64,000 nucleotides of DNA from FEN-299 sp963727765 (GTDB lineage: Bacteria; Acidobacteriota; Vicinamibacteria; Vicinamibacterales; Fen-181): NCBI GenBank assembly GCA_963727765.1, contig CAVSGZ010000008.1, positions 124,001 to 188,000 on the forward strand, read 5' to 3'. Below are positions 36,031 through 45,796 of this stretch, in pieces. Under the pieces are notes generated by a model. That model did not search any database, had not been told where the DNA came from, and saw only the letters and a program-made list of their open reading frames with translations. A program made the position numbers and the translations under genes. Each line of letters starts with the position of its first letter. Positions within the stretch are counted from its first letter, which is position 1.

Positions 36031-37432
36031 GTCCGTCTTCTCCGATGAGGTACGCCATCAGTGCGATCGCGTTGGCACCGATCTGCAGTTCCCGCGGATT
36101 CACCGCGTCGATCGTGTCGCGGCCCGAGTGGTGGATGTCGAAGTAGCGCTGTGAGTCGGGCACGAGGCTGATGAGCACCGTGCCCGATTCGGCGAGCGGC
36201 CCGATGTCCTCGCCTCCGCCGCCAGGGCGGATCCACTGGAGCCCCACGCGCTCAAAGAGCGGCTCCCAACTCTTGATGCGGGCGAACGCCTCACCAGGCG
36301 CGCTGACGCCGAACCCGAGCGGCAGGAATCCGCCGCGGTCGGTTTCGATGGCCGCGAGGTGGCGCTCGGCCCTCCGGTTCTCAGACCGGGCGTAGGCGCG
36401 GCCGCCGCTGCCGCCGTTCTCCTCGTCCATGTAGAGCACCGCGCGGATGGTCCGCTTCGGCTTCAGCCCCAGCTCCCGCAGCAGCCTCAGCGCCTCAATC
36501 GTCTGCGCGCATCCCGCCCCGTCGTCGTGCGCGCCGACGCTGAGGTCCCAGCTGTCGATGTGCCCGCCGACCGCGACGACCTCGGCCGGCCGCTCGGATC
36601 CCGTCAACTCACCCATGACGTTGTGCGTCGCGACCGGCGGAAGCGTGGCGCACGACGTCCGGATGAACAACCGCGCGTCGGGCTCGACGCGGAGCAGCGC
36701 ATCGAGCCGGTCGGCTGCGGCGGTCGAGATCGTCACGGCCGGGATCTTCGGCACTGCCGGGTCGTAGCTCATCGTGCCGGTGTGCGGGTCGTCGTTGATG
36801 GTGAGAGACAGCGAACGCACCACGACTCCCACAGCGCCGACCCTTGCCGCCGCCACCGCGCCGCCAGACCGCTGCGGCACCGCGCCGCCGTAGGCCGGGA
36901 ACGTGTCGAGCAGCGTGGGGTCCATCGCGCCGTTGAAGAAGACGATCTTCCCTCGTGCCCTCTCGCCCAGCTTTTCCGCCTCGGCGATCGAGCGCACTTC
37001 GACGATGCCGGCGGTGAGGCCGGTGGGCGGCGTGGCGATGCTGTTGCCGAGCGCGCGCACCTTGACCGGGATCGTGCCCGACGTCCTCGAGAGGATCCGG
37101 CCTTCCTCGACGGTGCCGCGAACCCAGTGCCCGACCGTGACCGGCTCGGTCCGCACGCGGTCGAACCCGAGCGCGGTCATGTGCTCGGCCATCAGGCGCA
37201 CCGCCGCGTCAGCCTGCGCGGACCCGGTGAGCCGCGGCCCGACCGAGAGCAGTTTCTGCAGCGTGGCGTAGGCACCCTGCTCGCGCAGGCCGGCCTGCGA
37301 CAGGCGGGTGGCCACGTCCTGGTAGGGCGTGACCTCGTCCGCCCGCGCGCGGGTCGAGGCCGGCACGACGAGAGCAGCGGCCGCCGCGCACGCGGCGGCC
37401 GCCGTGAACCATGGTGAGAATGAGTGGCGCAT
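35990..37432 (-). CDS. Exported M28-family metallopeptidase
   Basis: 480 residues from ATG 37432, with a signal peptide ending near TRARADEV. A PA-like inserted domain lies about residues 130-260 (ARGKIVFFNGAMD). The two-zinc catalytic site is complete: GGHIDSWD (His, Asp), GAHDDGAGC (bridging Asp), DEENGG (catalytic and bridging Glu), ETDRGGF (Asp) and FDIHHSGRDTID (His). Such enzymes are aminopeptidases or carboxypeptidases. It lies 17 nt downstream of the M16 gene and is probably co-transcribed with it, a periplasmic peptide-degrading pair. Its 3' end overlaps the convergent nitroreductase-like gene. Confidence 0.92.
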   Translation of the reverse strand: MRHSFSPWFTAAAACAAAAALVVPASTRARADEVTPYQDVATRLSQAGLREQGAYATLQKLLSVGPRLTGSAQADAAVRLMAEHMTALGFDRVRTEPVTVGHWVRGTVEEGRILSRTSGTIPVKVRALGNSIATPPTGLTAGIVEVRSIAEAEKLGERARGKIVFFNGAMDPTLLDTFPAYGGAVPQRSGGAVAAARVGAVGVVVRSLSLTINDDPHTGTMSYDPAVPKIPAVTISTAAADRLDALLRVEPDARLFIRTSCATLPPVATHNVMGELTGSERPAEVVAVGGHIDSWDLSVGAHDDGAGCAQTIEALRLLRELGLKPKRTIRAVLYMDEENGGSGGRAYARSENRRAERHLAAIETDRGGFLPLGFGVSAPGEAFARIKSWEPLFERVGLQWIRPGGGGEDIGPLAESGTVLISLVPDSQRYFDIHHSGRDTIDAVNPRELQIGANAIALMAYLIGEDGLISSGTPPTAPGR

Positions 37433-37448
37433 CCTGTGTCCGATCCGG

Positions 37449-40320
37449 TTACTTCTTGCCTGCTGCCGTGCTCTCAGGGAACAGCGTGACCCGCACGTAG
37501 TTCGCCGTGTCGAGGTACCGCCGCGCGGCATCCTGGATCACGAGCGGGTTCAGCTTCTGATACTCGGCGGGCAGGTTGAAGAACTCCATCACGTCGTCGC
37601 CCTCTTCGTATCGCTCGGAGATCCTGGCAACGAGCCGTGGGTTCTCCGCCGTATCGGTCTGGTGGCCGACCATCAGGGCCTGGCGCGCGTCGGCCACCTC
37701 CGCGTCGGTCGGACCCTGCGCCTTCAGGCGCTCGACCTCGCGGAAGAGCGTGGCCACCAGTTCCTCGGTCCGATCCGGGTCGCAGCCGAACTGGATCGTG
37801 ATGCTGTAGCGCGGCTCGGGGATCTTCGTGGCGCGGGCGTCCACCTCGACGCCGTAGGTGCCGCGCATCGCCTCGCGGAGGCTCCGGCGGAGCCGCCCCT
37901 CGAGGATGACGCCGAGGGCGTCGAGGGCCACTTCGTGCGGCGAGTCGAACGGGAACCCGCCCGTGAAGACGATGGCCGCCTGGCTCTTGGGCTCGATCCC
38001 CTTGCGCACCACCTTTTCGATGACGCCTCTGGGCGGCGTGATCCCCTCGTCCTTCCAGGTTTCGTGGCGCCGGAGCGACGGCAGCGACGCCACGTATCGC
38101 TCGACCAGCGGCCGGATGGTGGAGTAGTCGAAGTTCCCCGCGAACACGAACGTGAAATCGCTCGCATCGGCGAAACGGTCCTTGTAGAAGGCGTACGACC
38201 GCTGGAGGTCCATCTCGTCGACCATCGCCGGCGTCATCGGCCTGGCGCGGTAGTGGTTCTGCGCGAGCGTCGTGTTGAGCGCCTGCTGGAACGCCCAGTC
38301 GGGGCTGGCCTGCTGGTTGGCCAGCATCGCCTTCATCTCCGACGTGAGCACCGAGAATGCCGACTGGTCCGCGCGCGGCTGGGTGAACGACAGGTAGATC
38401 AGCTGGAACATCGTCTCCAGGTCCTTCGGAGACGCGCCGCCGGCGAGCCCCTCCTCGTCGCTGTCGATGAAGGACGAGACCGACGCGGCCTTGCCGGCCA
38501 GCGCGTTCCTCAGCTGGACCACGTTGAACGGCCCCAGGCCGCCCGCGCCGACCACCTGGGCCGCCGTCGTGGCGGCGATGTAGTCCTTGTCGGAGGCGAG
38601 CGAGGTGCCGCCCGGGCTGAACGCGCGGAAGACGACCTCGTCCTGCCTGAACGTCGTCGGCAGCAGGATGACGCGCGCGCCGTTACTGAGCTGCCACTGG
38701 ACCAGGCCGAACTGGCCGAGCATCGTCGCGTCGACCACCGAGCCCGGAGAGGGCAGCGTGTCGAGCAGGGGCTGTGACGACGACGCGTCCACGTACGCCG
38801 TGATCGGGGCGGCGAGCGCAGCCTTCATCGCCGTGGCCAGCTGCGCGGCGGCTGGCACGACCAGCCCCGGCTTCTTCGGCGCCTCCACCATCACGACGCG
38901 GCTGCCGCTGGTCCACTCCCGGGCCACATGGTTGACCTCGTCGAGCGTGATGTTCGGCACGAAGCGCCGGACGAGGCCGTATTCGTAGTTGATCCCCGGC
39001 GTCGGCTCGCCCTGGGTGTAGGCGCGGATGAACTCGGCCGCGAGAATCGGCCGACTCCTCCTTGTCGCGCTCCGCGAAGGCGCTCTCGTAGCCGCGCAGC
39101 ATCTCGGCCTTCTCGCGCTCGAGCTCGCCCGCGGTGAAGCCGAACTTCGCCGCGCGCTCCGACTCGGTGACCAGCGCGGAGAGACCGCGGAGGATCCCGT
39201 CGTCCTTGACGAGCGCCCTGGCCACGGCCGCTTCCTTGGTCTTCACGAAGATGCCGCGATCGACGCCGGCGCGCATGAACGGCGCGTCGGGCTTCAGGGT
39301 CAGCTCGGCGAGGCGCGCGTTCAGCATCCCCGTGTACAGCCGCTCGACCTGGTGCTGCCGGTACGACCCGACCGTCGCCTGCTCGCGAAGCGGCAGCATG
39401 TTGTAGAGCGCGACCGTTGTCATCGTGGCTTCAGGGTCGGTGGCGATCGCGTAGAGCGTCTCCGCGTGGTCGGGCACCGGGTACGAAGGCCGCGGCTTCC
39501 GGTCGGCCGGGACCGGGAGGCTGCCGAACTGGTCCCGGATCATCGTCTCGACCTGGGCCTTCTCGAAATCGCCGACGGCGATGACCGCCATCAGGTCGGG
39601 CCGGTACCAGTCCTTGTAGAAGCGCTTGAGCGCCGCCGGCTTGAACGTCTCGACCGGCTCGCGGCCGCCGATCGGGTTGCGCTCGGCGTAGCGCGAGCCC
39701 TTGAGCAGGATCGGCGTCTCCTCGTCCTGCATGCGCGCGTCGGCGCCGCGGCCTTGCCGCCATTCCTCGACGATGACGCCGCGCTCCTTCTCGATGGCGT
39801 CGGGATCGAACGACAGGCCGTGGGCGATGTCGGCGAAGAACAGGAAGGCCTTCCGCATCGCTTCCGGCGTGTCGGTGGGGACGTGCAGGACGAACACCGT
39901 CTCGTCGAACGACGTGTTGGCGTTGACGCCGGGCCCAAGGCGCATGCCGATCGATTCCATGAACGTGATCAGGTCCTGCTTGGCGAAGTGCTCGCTGCCG
40001 TCGAAGGCCATGTGCTCGATGAAGTGTGCGAGGCCGCGCTGGTCGTTGTCCTCGAGGACCGACCCGGCGTTGACGACCAGGCGCAGCTCGGCCCGCTGGT
40101 ACGGCCGGCCGTTGGCGCGCACGTAGTAGCGGAGGCCGTTCGCGAGGTAGCCGATCGTGATGCGCGGATCGACCGGGACCGGCCGGTCGAAGCCGATGGT
40201 CTCCGGCGGCGGGATCGTGGAGCGGTCCTGTGCGGACACGCCCGCGAGCGTCGCCACTGCCAGCGCCAGGCCCAACACGAACCGAGCGCGTTTGCTGAGT
40301 CGCAGGGATGAAGGGTTCAC
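37449..40320 (-). CDS. Exported M16-family zinc peptidase (PqqL-like), one-base frameshift
   Basis: About 956 residues after repair, the usual two-subunit-in-one length. The signal peptide (ALAVATLAGVSAQDR) is followed by the inverted zinc motif HFIEH (HxxEH) in LAHFIEHMAFDGSEHF near residue 90, with the distal Glu in EKERGVIVEEWRQ. The second M16 half starts about 38900 with LSNGARVILLPTTFRQDEVV and lacks HxxEH, as in all two-repeat members. The frame breaks at 39048, where an extra base interrupts ESAILAAEFIR; otherwise both parts are intact. Likely degrades peptides in the periplasm. It precedes the M28 gene. Confidence 0.9.
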
Positions 40321-40436
40321 TCTACGAGCTTACCTGCAATCGAGGCGCAATGGCCACTCGGCCGGGGGCTTGTCCGCCGAAGACCGATGGGCGACACTAA
40401 GGCCGGGCTTGTGTTGAACGACGAGGGCAGCCAACC

Positions 40437-42885
40437 ATGGCGCACGACGACCGCGTACTCGACTCCTTCAGGCGCTGGGGATACCTCGAGGCGGCTATCG
40501 ACCCGCTCGGGCTGAGGACGCCGCGGCCGCACCCGGACCTGGCGGCCAGCGGCGAGGAGGCCGCACAGGCGAGGCGCTGGTACTGCGGCTCGATCGGCGC
40601 CGAGTTCATGCACATTCCGGACCCGGAGCGCCGCGAGTGGGTGCGGGAGCGGATGGAGCAGCCGATCCCCGGCATCGACGGGCCTGCGGTGCTCGAACGC
40701 CTGGTCCGGGCCGACGTCTTCGAAGAGGTGCTGCACGGCCGCTACCCGGGATCGAAACGGTTCTCGCTCGAAGGCGTGACCGCGCTCATCCCGCTGCTCG
40801 ACGAGGTGCTCGAGACCGGCGCGGCGGAGGGGCTCGAGGAGGCGCTCATCGGCATGAGCCACCGCGGGCGGCTCAACGTGATGGTGCAGACGGTCGGCCG
40901 TTCGGCGCTCGACGTCTTCGCCGGCTTCGAGGACCCCGACCCGAAGAGCGTGCTCGGCAGCGGCGACGTGAAATACCACATGGGGGCGACCGGCAGCTAC
41001 CGCACGCGCGCCGGCCGCGAACTGCGCGTCAAGCTGGTCTCCAACCCGAGTCATCTGGAGGCGGTCTACCCAGTCGCGCTCGGGCGGACCCGGGCCCGCC
41101 AGGCGCGCGAGGGCGCGGACGCGCGACGGCGCATCATGCCGATCGTGCTGCACGGAGACGCGGCGTTTGCGGGCCAGGGCATCACGGCCGAGGCGCTCAA
41201 CATGGCCGACCTGCCAGGCTTCTCGGTGGGTGGCAGCATTCACGTCGTCGTCAACAACCAGATCGGGTTCACGACCTCCGAGGAGGAGCTGCACTCGTCG
41301 CCGCTGGCCACCGACGTCGCCCACCGGCTGCCGATCCCGATCTTCCACGTGAACGGCGAGGACCTGCCGGCCGTGGCGCGCGTCGCGCGGCTGGCCACCG
41401 CGTTCCGCTACGCGTTTGCGAGCGACGTCGTCATCGACCTGGTCGGGTACCGCCGCCACGGCCACAGCGAGGTCGACGACCCCACGATCACGCAGCCGCG
41501 GATGTACAAGGCGATCCACGCCCATCCGCCGCTCTGGCAGGTGTTCGCCTCGCGGGCGGGGATCGACGCCGGTGATCAGCCGGCCAGGATCCGCGCGGAG
41601 TTCGGCCAGGCACAGGAGGAAGCCAAGAAGCTGACCGGCCGCGTGGCGCTGGCCCAGCTGCCCGCCTACTGGTCCCGATACAAGGGCGGCTGTCACGATG
41701 CCGCCTACGAGGTCGACACGGGTGTGCCGCTCGGGACGCTGCAGGAGATCGGGTCGGTCCTGACCTCGTGGCCGGACGGCTTCAACATCCACGTCAAGGT
41801 GCGCCGGCTGCTTGAGCAGCGCGCGGAGATGGCGGCGGGGAAGCGGAAACTCGATTACGGCTGCGCCGAGGCGCTCGCCTTCGGGAGCCTGCTGCGGCAG
41901 GGCCTGCCGATCCGTCTGACTGGGCAGGACAGCGAGCGCGGCACCTTCAACCAGCGGCACGCGGTGCTCGTCGACACCGAGACCGAGCGAAAGCACATGC
42001 CGCTCGCCGGCCTGGCAGAGGGCGGCGCGTTCTGCGAGATTCACAACTCGACGCTCTCGGAGGCGGCCGTGCTGGCCTTCGAGTACCGGCTTCAGTCGCG
42101 ACTACCCCGAGGCCCTCGTGCTGTGGGAGGCGCAGTTCGGCGACTTCGCCAACAACGCGCAGGTCGTCATCGACCAGTTCCTCAGCGCGGGCGAGGACAA
42201 GTGGGGCCTGCTCTCGGGCCTGGTGCTGCTGCTGCCGCACGGCTACGAGGGCCAGGGGCCCGAGCACTCGAGCGCCCGGATCGAGCGCTTCCTGCAGCTC
42301 TCCGGCGAGGACAACCTGCAGGTCTGCCAGCCGTCGACCGCCGCCCAGTACTTCCACCTGCTCAGGCGTCAGGCGCTTCGCGAGTGGCGCAAGCCGCTCG
42401 TCGTCTTCACGCCCAAGAGCATGCTGAGGCACGCCGTCTCGTCGTCTTCCATCGAGGCGCTCACCACGGGGCGTTTCCACACGGTCCTGCCGGATCCGGA
42501 CGGCCCCGCCGCGGCGCGACGCATCCTGATCGGCACCGGCAAGATCCTCCACGAGCTGAGGGCCGAACGGACACGGCGTCAGGACGCGATGACGGCGATC
42601 CTCGGCCTGGAGCAGATGTACCCGTTCCCGAGGACGCCGCTGACGAGGGCGATCGAGGCCTATCCGGAGGCGCGGGAAGTCGTATGGGTGCAGGAGGAGC
42701 CGAAGAACATGGGCGCGCACTTCTACGTCATGCCGCGCCTCAAGACGATCTTCCCGCGCCCTGGCGTGATGTCGGTGAAGCGGCGCGCGTCGGCGAGCCC
42801 GGCGACCGGGTCGGGCAAGGCGCACCAGCTCGAACAGCAGGCGCTTGTCTCGCTCGCCTTTGCGGGGTCGATTGCCGAAGAGTGA
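40437..42885 (+). CDS. sucA: 2-oxoglutarate dehydrogenase E1 component, one-base frameshift
   Basis: About 815 residues after repair. Thiamine-diphosphate enzyme decarboxylating 2-oxoglutarate in the citric acid cycle and passing the succinyl group to E2. Motifs: EALIGMSHRGRLNVM, VLHGDAAFAGQGI, NNQIGFTT, GYRRHGHSEVDDP, then the transketolase half QDSERGTFNQRHAVL and VLLLPHGYEGQGPEHSSARI. The frame breaks at 42086-42087 (AGTACCGGC; one C too many), interrupting EYGFSRDYPEALVLW. Compared with the ~930-residue E. coli enzyme, the N-terminal E2-binding extension is missing: the conserved part begins at residue ~6 (VLDSFRRWGYLEAAIDPLG). No sucB or lpd lies nearby. A strong terminator follows. Confidence 0.95.
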
Positions 42886-42887
42886 CG

Positions 42888-42918
42888 CCGGCGCCGCACA
42901 AACCTGCGGCGCCGGTTT
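42888..42918 (+). terminator. Intrinsic terminator after sucA
   Basis: CCGGCGCCGCA (42888-42898), a 6-nt loop, and TGCGGCGCCGG (42905-42915) form a perfect 11-bp stem followed by TTTGCG. It begins 3 nt after the sucA stop and separates it from the acetamidase gene. Confidence 0.85.
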
Positions 42919-43010
42919 GCGTCTAAGCCAGTGTGATCCCTGGCAGGGCTGCCATCCGCGCCCGCGACGCCCGCCCGCGGCGGCTGTGCCCGTCTCCCCT
43001 GGAGTACTCG

Positions 43011-44309
43011 ATGAAGCATCTTCTCACCGCCATCCCGGCCCTCGCTTTCACGCTCGCGCTCTCCGCACAGGCGCCGCAACCGCTGACCGGGCGGTGGCTC
43101 CTGACCTGCGACTACTACGGCACCACGCGCTACTACCGGCTCGACCTCGACGAGCAATCCCGCGAGGTCAGCGGGACGCTCAACGGGACGAAGCTGAGCG
43201 GGAGCCTCACGGGCGGTCACCTCACGCTCTCCGGCCAATCGGACAGTGGCGCCGTCACCGCCATCGCCGCCACCGTCCAGGGCGCCGCCTTCGCGGGCAC
43301 GCTCACGTTGGCCACGCCGAGCGACGTGCCGCTCGCGTTCCGGTTCAGCGCGGCGCCAGTTCCGCCGCTCGTCCGGACGGCGCCGACGCGGCACGAGTTC
43401 GTGCCGACCGTCTTCTACCGCGAGTACTCGCCGTTCCACAAGCCAGTGCTCACGGTCAACCCGGGTGACACCGTACACACCACCACGGTCGACGCAGGCG
43501 GCAACGACGAGCACAACGTGAAACGGGTGGCAGGCGGCAACCCCCAGACCGGCCCCTTCTACATCCGGGGGGCCATTCCCGGCGACACGCTCGTGGTGCA
43601 CCTCGACCGGTTGCGCCTCAACCGGGACACCGCCGGCAGCGACGATCGCCTGGTGCAGACCGCGCTCGCACCCGACCTCGCGATCACGACGCGCGACAAC
43701 GACAGCTCCATCCGCTGGCATCTCGATTTGGCGCGCCACACCGCCACCCCCGACCCAGCAGCCGGGCACCTGAGGGACCTCGCCGCGCCGCTGCACCCGA
43801 TGCTCGGCTGCATCGCCACGGCGTTTCCGCCGGGAAACGCTTCGCCGGCGACCGGGGATTCGGGCTTCTTCGGCGGCAATCTGGACTTCAACGAGATCTC
43901 GGAAGGCGCCACCGTCTACCTGCCCGTGACCAATCCCGGCGCTCTCCTGTACCTGGGCGACGCCCACGCGCTGCAAGGCGACGGCGAGCTGAACGGCAAC
44001 GCGCTCGAGACCTCCATGGACGTCGAGTTCACGGTTGACCTCATCCCCGGCAAGCGGACGTCTGCCGTGCGCGTCGAGACCGCGCAGGCCATCATCGCGC
44101 TCGGTTACTCGGGTTCGCTCGACGACGCCTTCCGCGACGCTACCAGCAACATGGCTCAGTGGATCATGGAGGACTACAAGCTCACGCCATCCGAGGTCGC
44201 CCAGTTCCTCGGCATCGCCGCGCAGTACAAGGTGACCGAAGTGGCCGACCGCAACTCCGGCATCGCGCTGAAGATCGATAAGGCGTTGCTGCAGCAGTTG
44301 AAGCGCTGA
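43011..44309 (+). CDS. Exported acetamidase/formamidase-family protein
   Basis: 432 residues from ATG 43011 (GGAG at 6 nt). It has a signal peptide (PALAFTLALSAQAP), then an extra ~90-residue beta-rich domain (GRWLLTCDYYGTTRYYRLDL, SGTLNGTKLSGSLTGGHLTL) not found in ordinary members, then the acetamidase/formamidase core: VNPGDTVHTTTVDAGG, GPFYIRGAIPGDTLVVHLDR, HPMLGCIATAFP, GGNLDFNEISEGATVYLPV and GDAHALQGDGELNGNALE. The His, Asp and Glu residues of the metal site are in these motifs. The family hydrolyses short amides to ammonia and acid. The signal peptide and added domain suggest periplasmic action on a different amide. Confidence 0.88.
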   Translation: MKHLLTAIPALAFTLALSAQAPQPLTGRWLLTCDYYGTTRYYRLDLDEQSREVSGTLNGTKLSGSLTGGHLTLSGQSDSGAVTAIAATVQGAAFAGTLTLATPSDVPLAFRFSAAPVPPLVRTAPTRHEFVPTVFYREYSPFHKPVLTVNPGDTVHTTTVDAGGNDEHNVKRVAGGNPQTGPFYIRGAIPGDTLVVHLDRLRLNRDTAGSDDRLVQTALAPDLAITTRDNDSSIRWHLDLARHTATPDPAAGHLRDLAAPLHPMLGCIATAFPPGNASPATGDSGFFGGNLDFNEISEGATVYLPVTNPGALLYLGDAHALQGDGELNGNALETSMDVEFTVDLIPGKRTSAVRVETAQAIIALGYSGSLDDAFRDATSNMAQWIMEDYKLTPSEVAQFLGIAAQYKVTEVADRNSGIALKIDKALLQQLKR

Positions 44310-44519
44310 TGGTAGGACGCCCGGGCGCGCGGGTCGGATAGCGCCCCTTCTGCCACCTCCCCGGTTGCCGACCGTCGGCATCTGTCACCGGCGGCCACGG
44401 GGCAGGTCCATCACTGGTCCCATCGACGTCCGGCCAGACGACCAAGACTGTCAACGTTCTCACGCGACAGTGTTCCTCTTCCGTCAGACAGGCCCTGCCC
44501 TCTGATCGAGAAGCACGGC

Positions 44520-44894
44520 CTATGGCCCGGTTGCCACAATGACGACTGAAATCGCCGGGGAGGGGCTCTCGAGTTGCTCGAAGCCGGAGTAATACGACGC
44601 CAGCTGCAGGGTGTGTGATCCCACCGTCAACGGCGGCAGTGAAGCACTGCAGGCGTAGGTTCCCTGCGAAGAGCTGGCGGCGCACTGCGCGCCACTCAGT
44701 TCGTAGCGGGTGCCGTCGACATAGACCGCGAACCGGATCGACGCCATCTCTGCGTCGGAAGCGGCTGCCTGGTTCCAGTACAGGCTCTTGGTGACCACGG
44801 ACTGCGACGTGGACGTTGAGTGTGTCGCTGTCGAGTTACCGCAGGCGTAACAACTGATGGCAGCGACAAACACCCAGACTGCCCACGGTTTCAT
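44520..44894 (-). CDS. Putative small lipoprotein, unknown function
   Basis: 124 residues from ATG 44894; an ATG at 44906 is equally possible, and neither has a clear ribosome site. The signal peptide MKPWAVWVFVAAISCYAC could be lipidated at the Cys in AISC. The mature part is Ser/Thr-rich at first, then SIRFAVYVDGTRYELSGAQC, CSASLPPLTVGSHTLQLAS and YSGFEQLESPSPAISVVI, which looks like one fibronectin type III or other Ig-like beta-sandwich with a Cys pair. Not recognised otherwise. Its codon choice is less G+C-biased than its neighbours, which could mean later acquisition. Confidence 0.5.
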   Translation of the reverse strand: MKPWAVWVFVAAISCYACGNSTATHSTSTSQSVVTKSLYWNQAAASDAEMASIRFAVYVDGTRYELSGAQCAASSSQGTYACSASLPPLTVGSHTLQLASYYSGFEQLESPSPAISVVIVATGP

Positions 44895-45073
44895 AGCTTG
44901 GATCATGGTAACCGAAATGCCCGCCACTGCAACTTCTCGCAACCTCGGCTGTTTCGATCGCCAGACCAGACCATGCTACGACCTTCGTCTCTCGTGGCCG
45001 CGACGCGATGCTCCAGAGGGAGAGGGGCCGGACACCGCCGAGAGCCGAGAATCCAAGACCCAGAGCCGGCGCG

Positions 45074-45796
45074 CTAGGCCGGCCCCACCAGCGCCGCGGC
45101 GACGAACCGGCCGTCGTGCGAGAGGCTGACGTCGAACCCCGCGAGCGGCTGCCCCTGCCTGGAGACGACAGGCGGACTCCACCTCCACGCCCGCCACATC
45201 CGGACAATCTCGGCGCCCTGGACATCCCAGCGGGCCATCAGCTGCCGCGCCAGCAGGCGCGCGCGCTCCGACGCGGTCGAATGCACCGACGCCCGCTCGG
45301 CAAGGCTCAGCGAGCCGCCGAGTCCCTGGGAGTTGCTGACGATTCCGGCGAGCAGACGGCGGGACCAGTGTGGAGCCTCGGACCCGGACGGTGCGACGTC
45401 GCTGCCGCGCCGCGCCAGCCGCCCGATGCAGTGGATGTACTCGATCGCCGTCTCCCACCGGACCTGCATCTCGAGGTCCTCGAACCGCACGCTGACCCAG
45501 TTCCCCGTCGCAAGACCGGCCGCGCCGGTCGAGTCGTCCGCCATGTCGGAGCCCACCTCGAAGCGCCGATGCGCGAAGATCACGCCCTCGCGCAGCTTGC
45601 TGGCGATCTTGAACGCGGTCTCCTTGGCCGTCCACGCCCGCCACAACGCCAGCGTCGGCGCGGCGGCGTCGAGGATGCGCCGGCGCTCCACGGGCGTGAA
45701 GACCCGCTCCATGAACCGCAGGTCCCGCTCCTTGCCGGCCACGCCCGGCTCGCCGAGATCGACGATGTCGTTACCGATCCAGGTTCGCGTGTGCAA
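45074..45796 (-). CDS. 4'-Phosphopantetheinyl transferase superfamily protein
   Basis: 240 residues. It should move 4'-phosphopantetheine from CoA to a Ser of a carrier protein. Motifs are those of the family: GNDIVDLGEP (Mg-binding Asp), RVFTPVERRRI, and WRAWTAKETAFKIASK (Glu and Lys of W-x-x-KEA-x-K). The C-terminal part has FDVSLSHDGRFVAAAL, the second Ser-His-Asp motif that usually comes before the first, so the order looks permuted or the domain is extended. It is the last gene of the lipid cluster and overlaps the acyltransferase gene by 26 nt. Its likely substrate is the carrier protein at 46530. Confidence 0.85.
   Translation of the reverse strand: MHTRTWIGNDIVDLGEPGVAGKERDLRFMERVFTPVERRRILDAAAPTLALWRAWTAKETAFKIASKLREGVIFAHRRFEVGSDMADDSTGAAGLATGNWVSVRFEDLEMQVRWETAIEYIHCIGRLARRGSDVAPSGSEAPHWSRRLLAGIVSNSQGLGGSLSLAERASVHSTASERARLLARQLMARWDVQGAEIVRMWRAWRWSPPVVSRQGQPLAGFDVSLSHDGRFVAAALVGPA

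Noticed and set aside
37329..40311. Two long plus-strand frames opposite the M16 peptidase
   Set aside because: Shadow frames; the M16 motifs are on the minus strand on both sides of the one-base break.
44448..44475. CTGTCAA-type site before the minus-strand lipoprotein
   Set aside because: No second repeat at 11 bp; the CTGTC...GACAG pairing is weak and could be chance.
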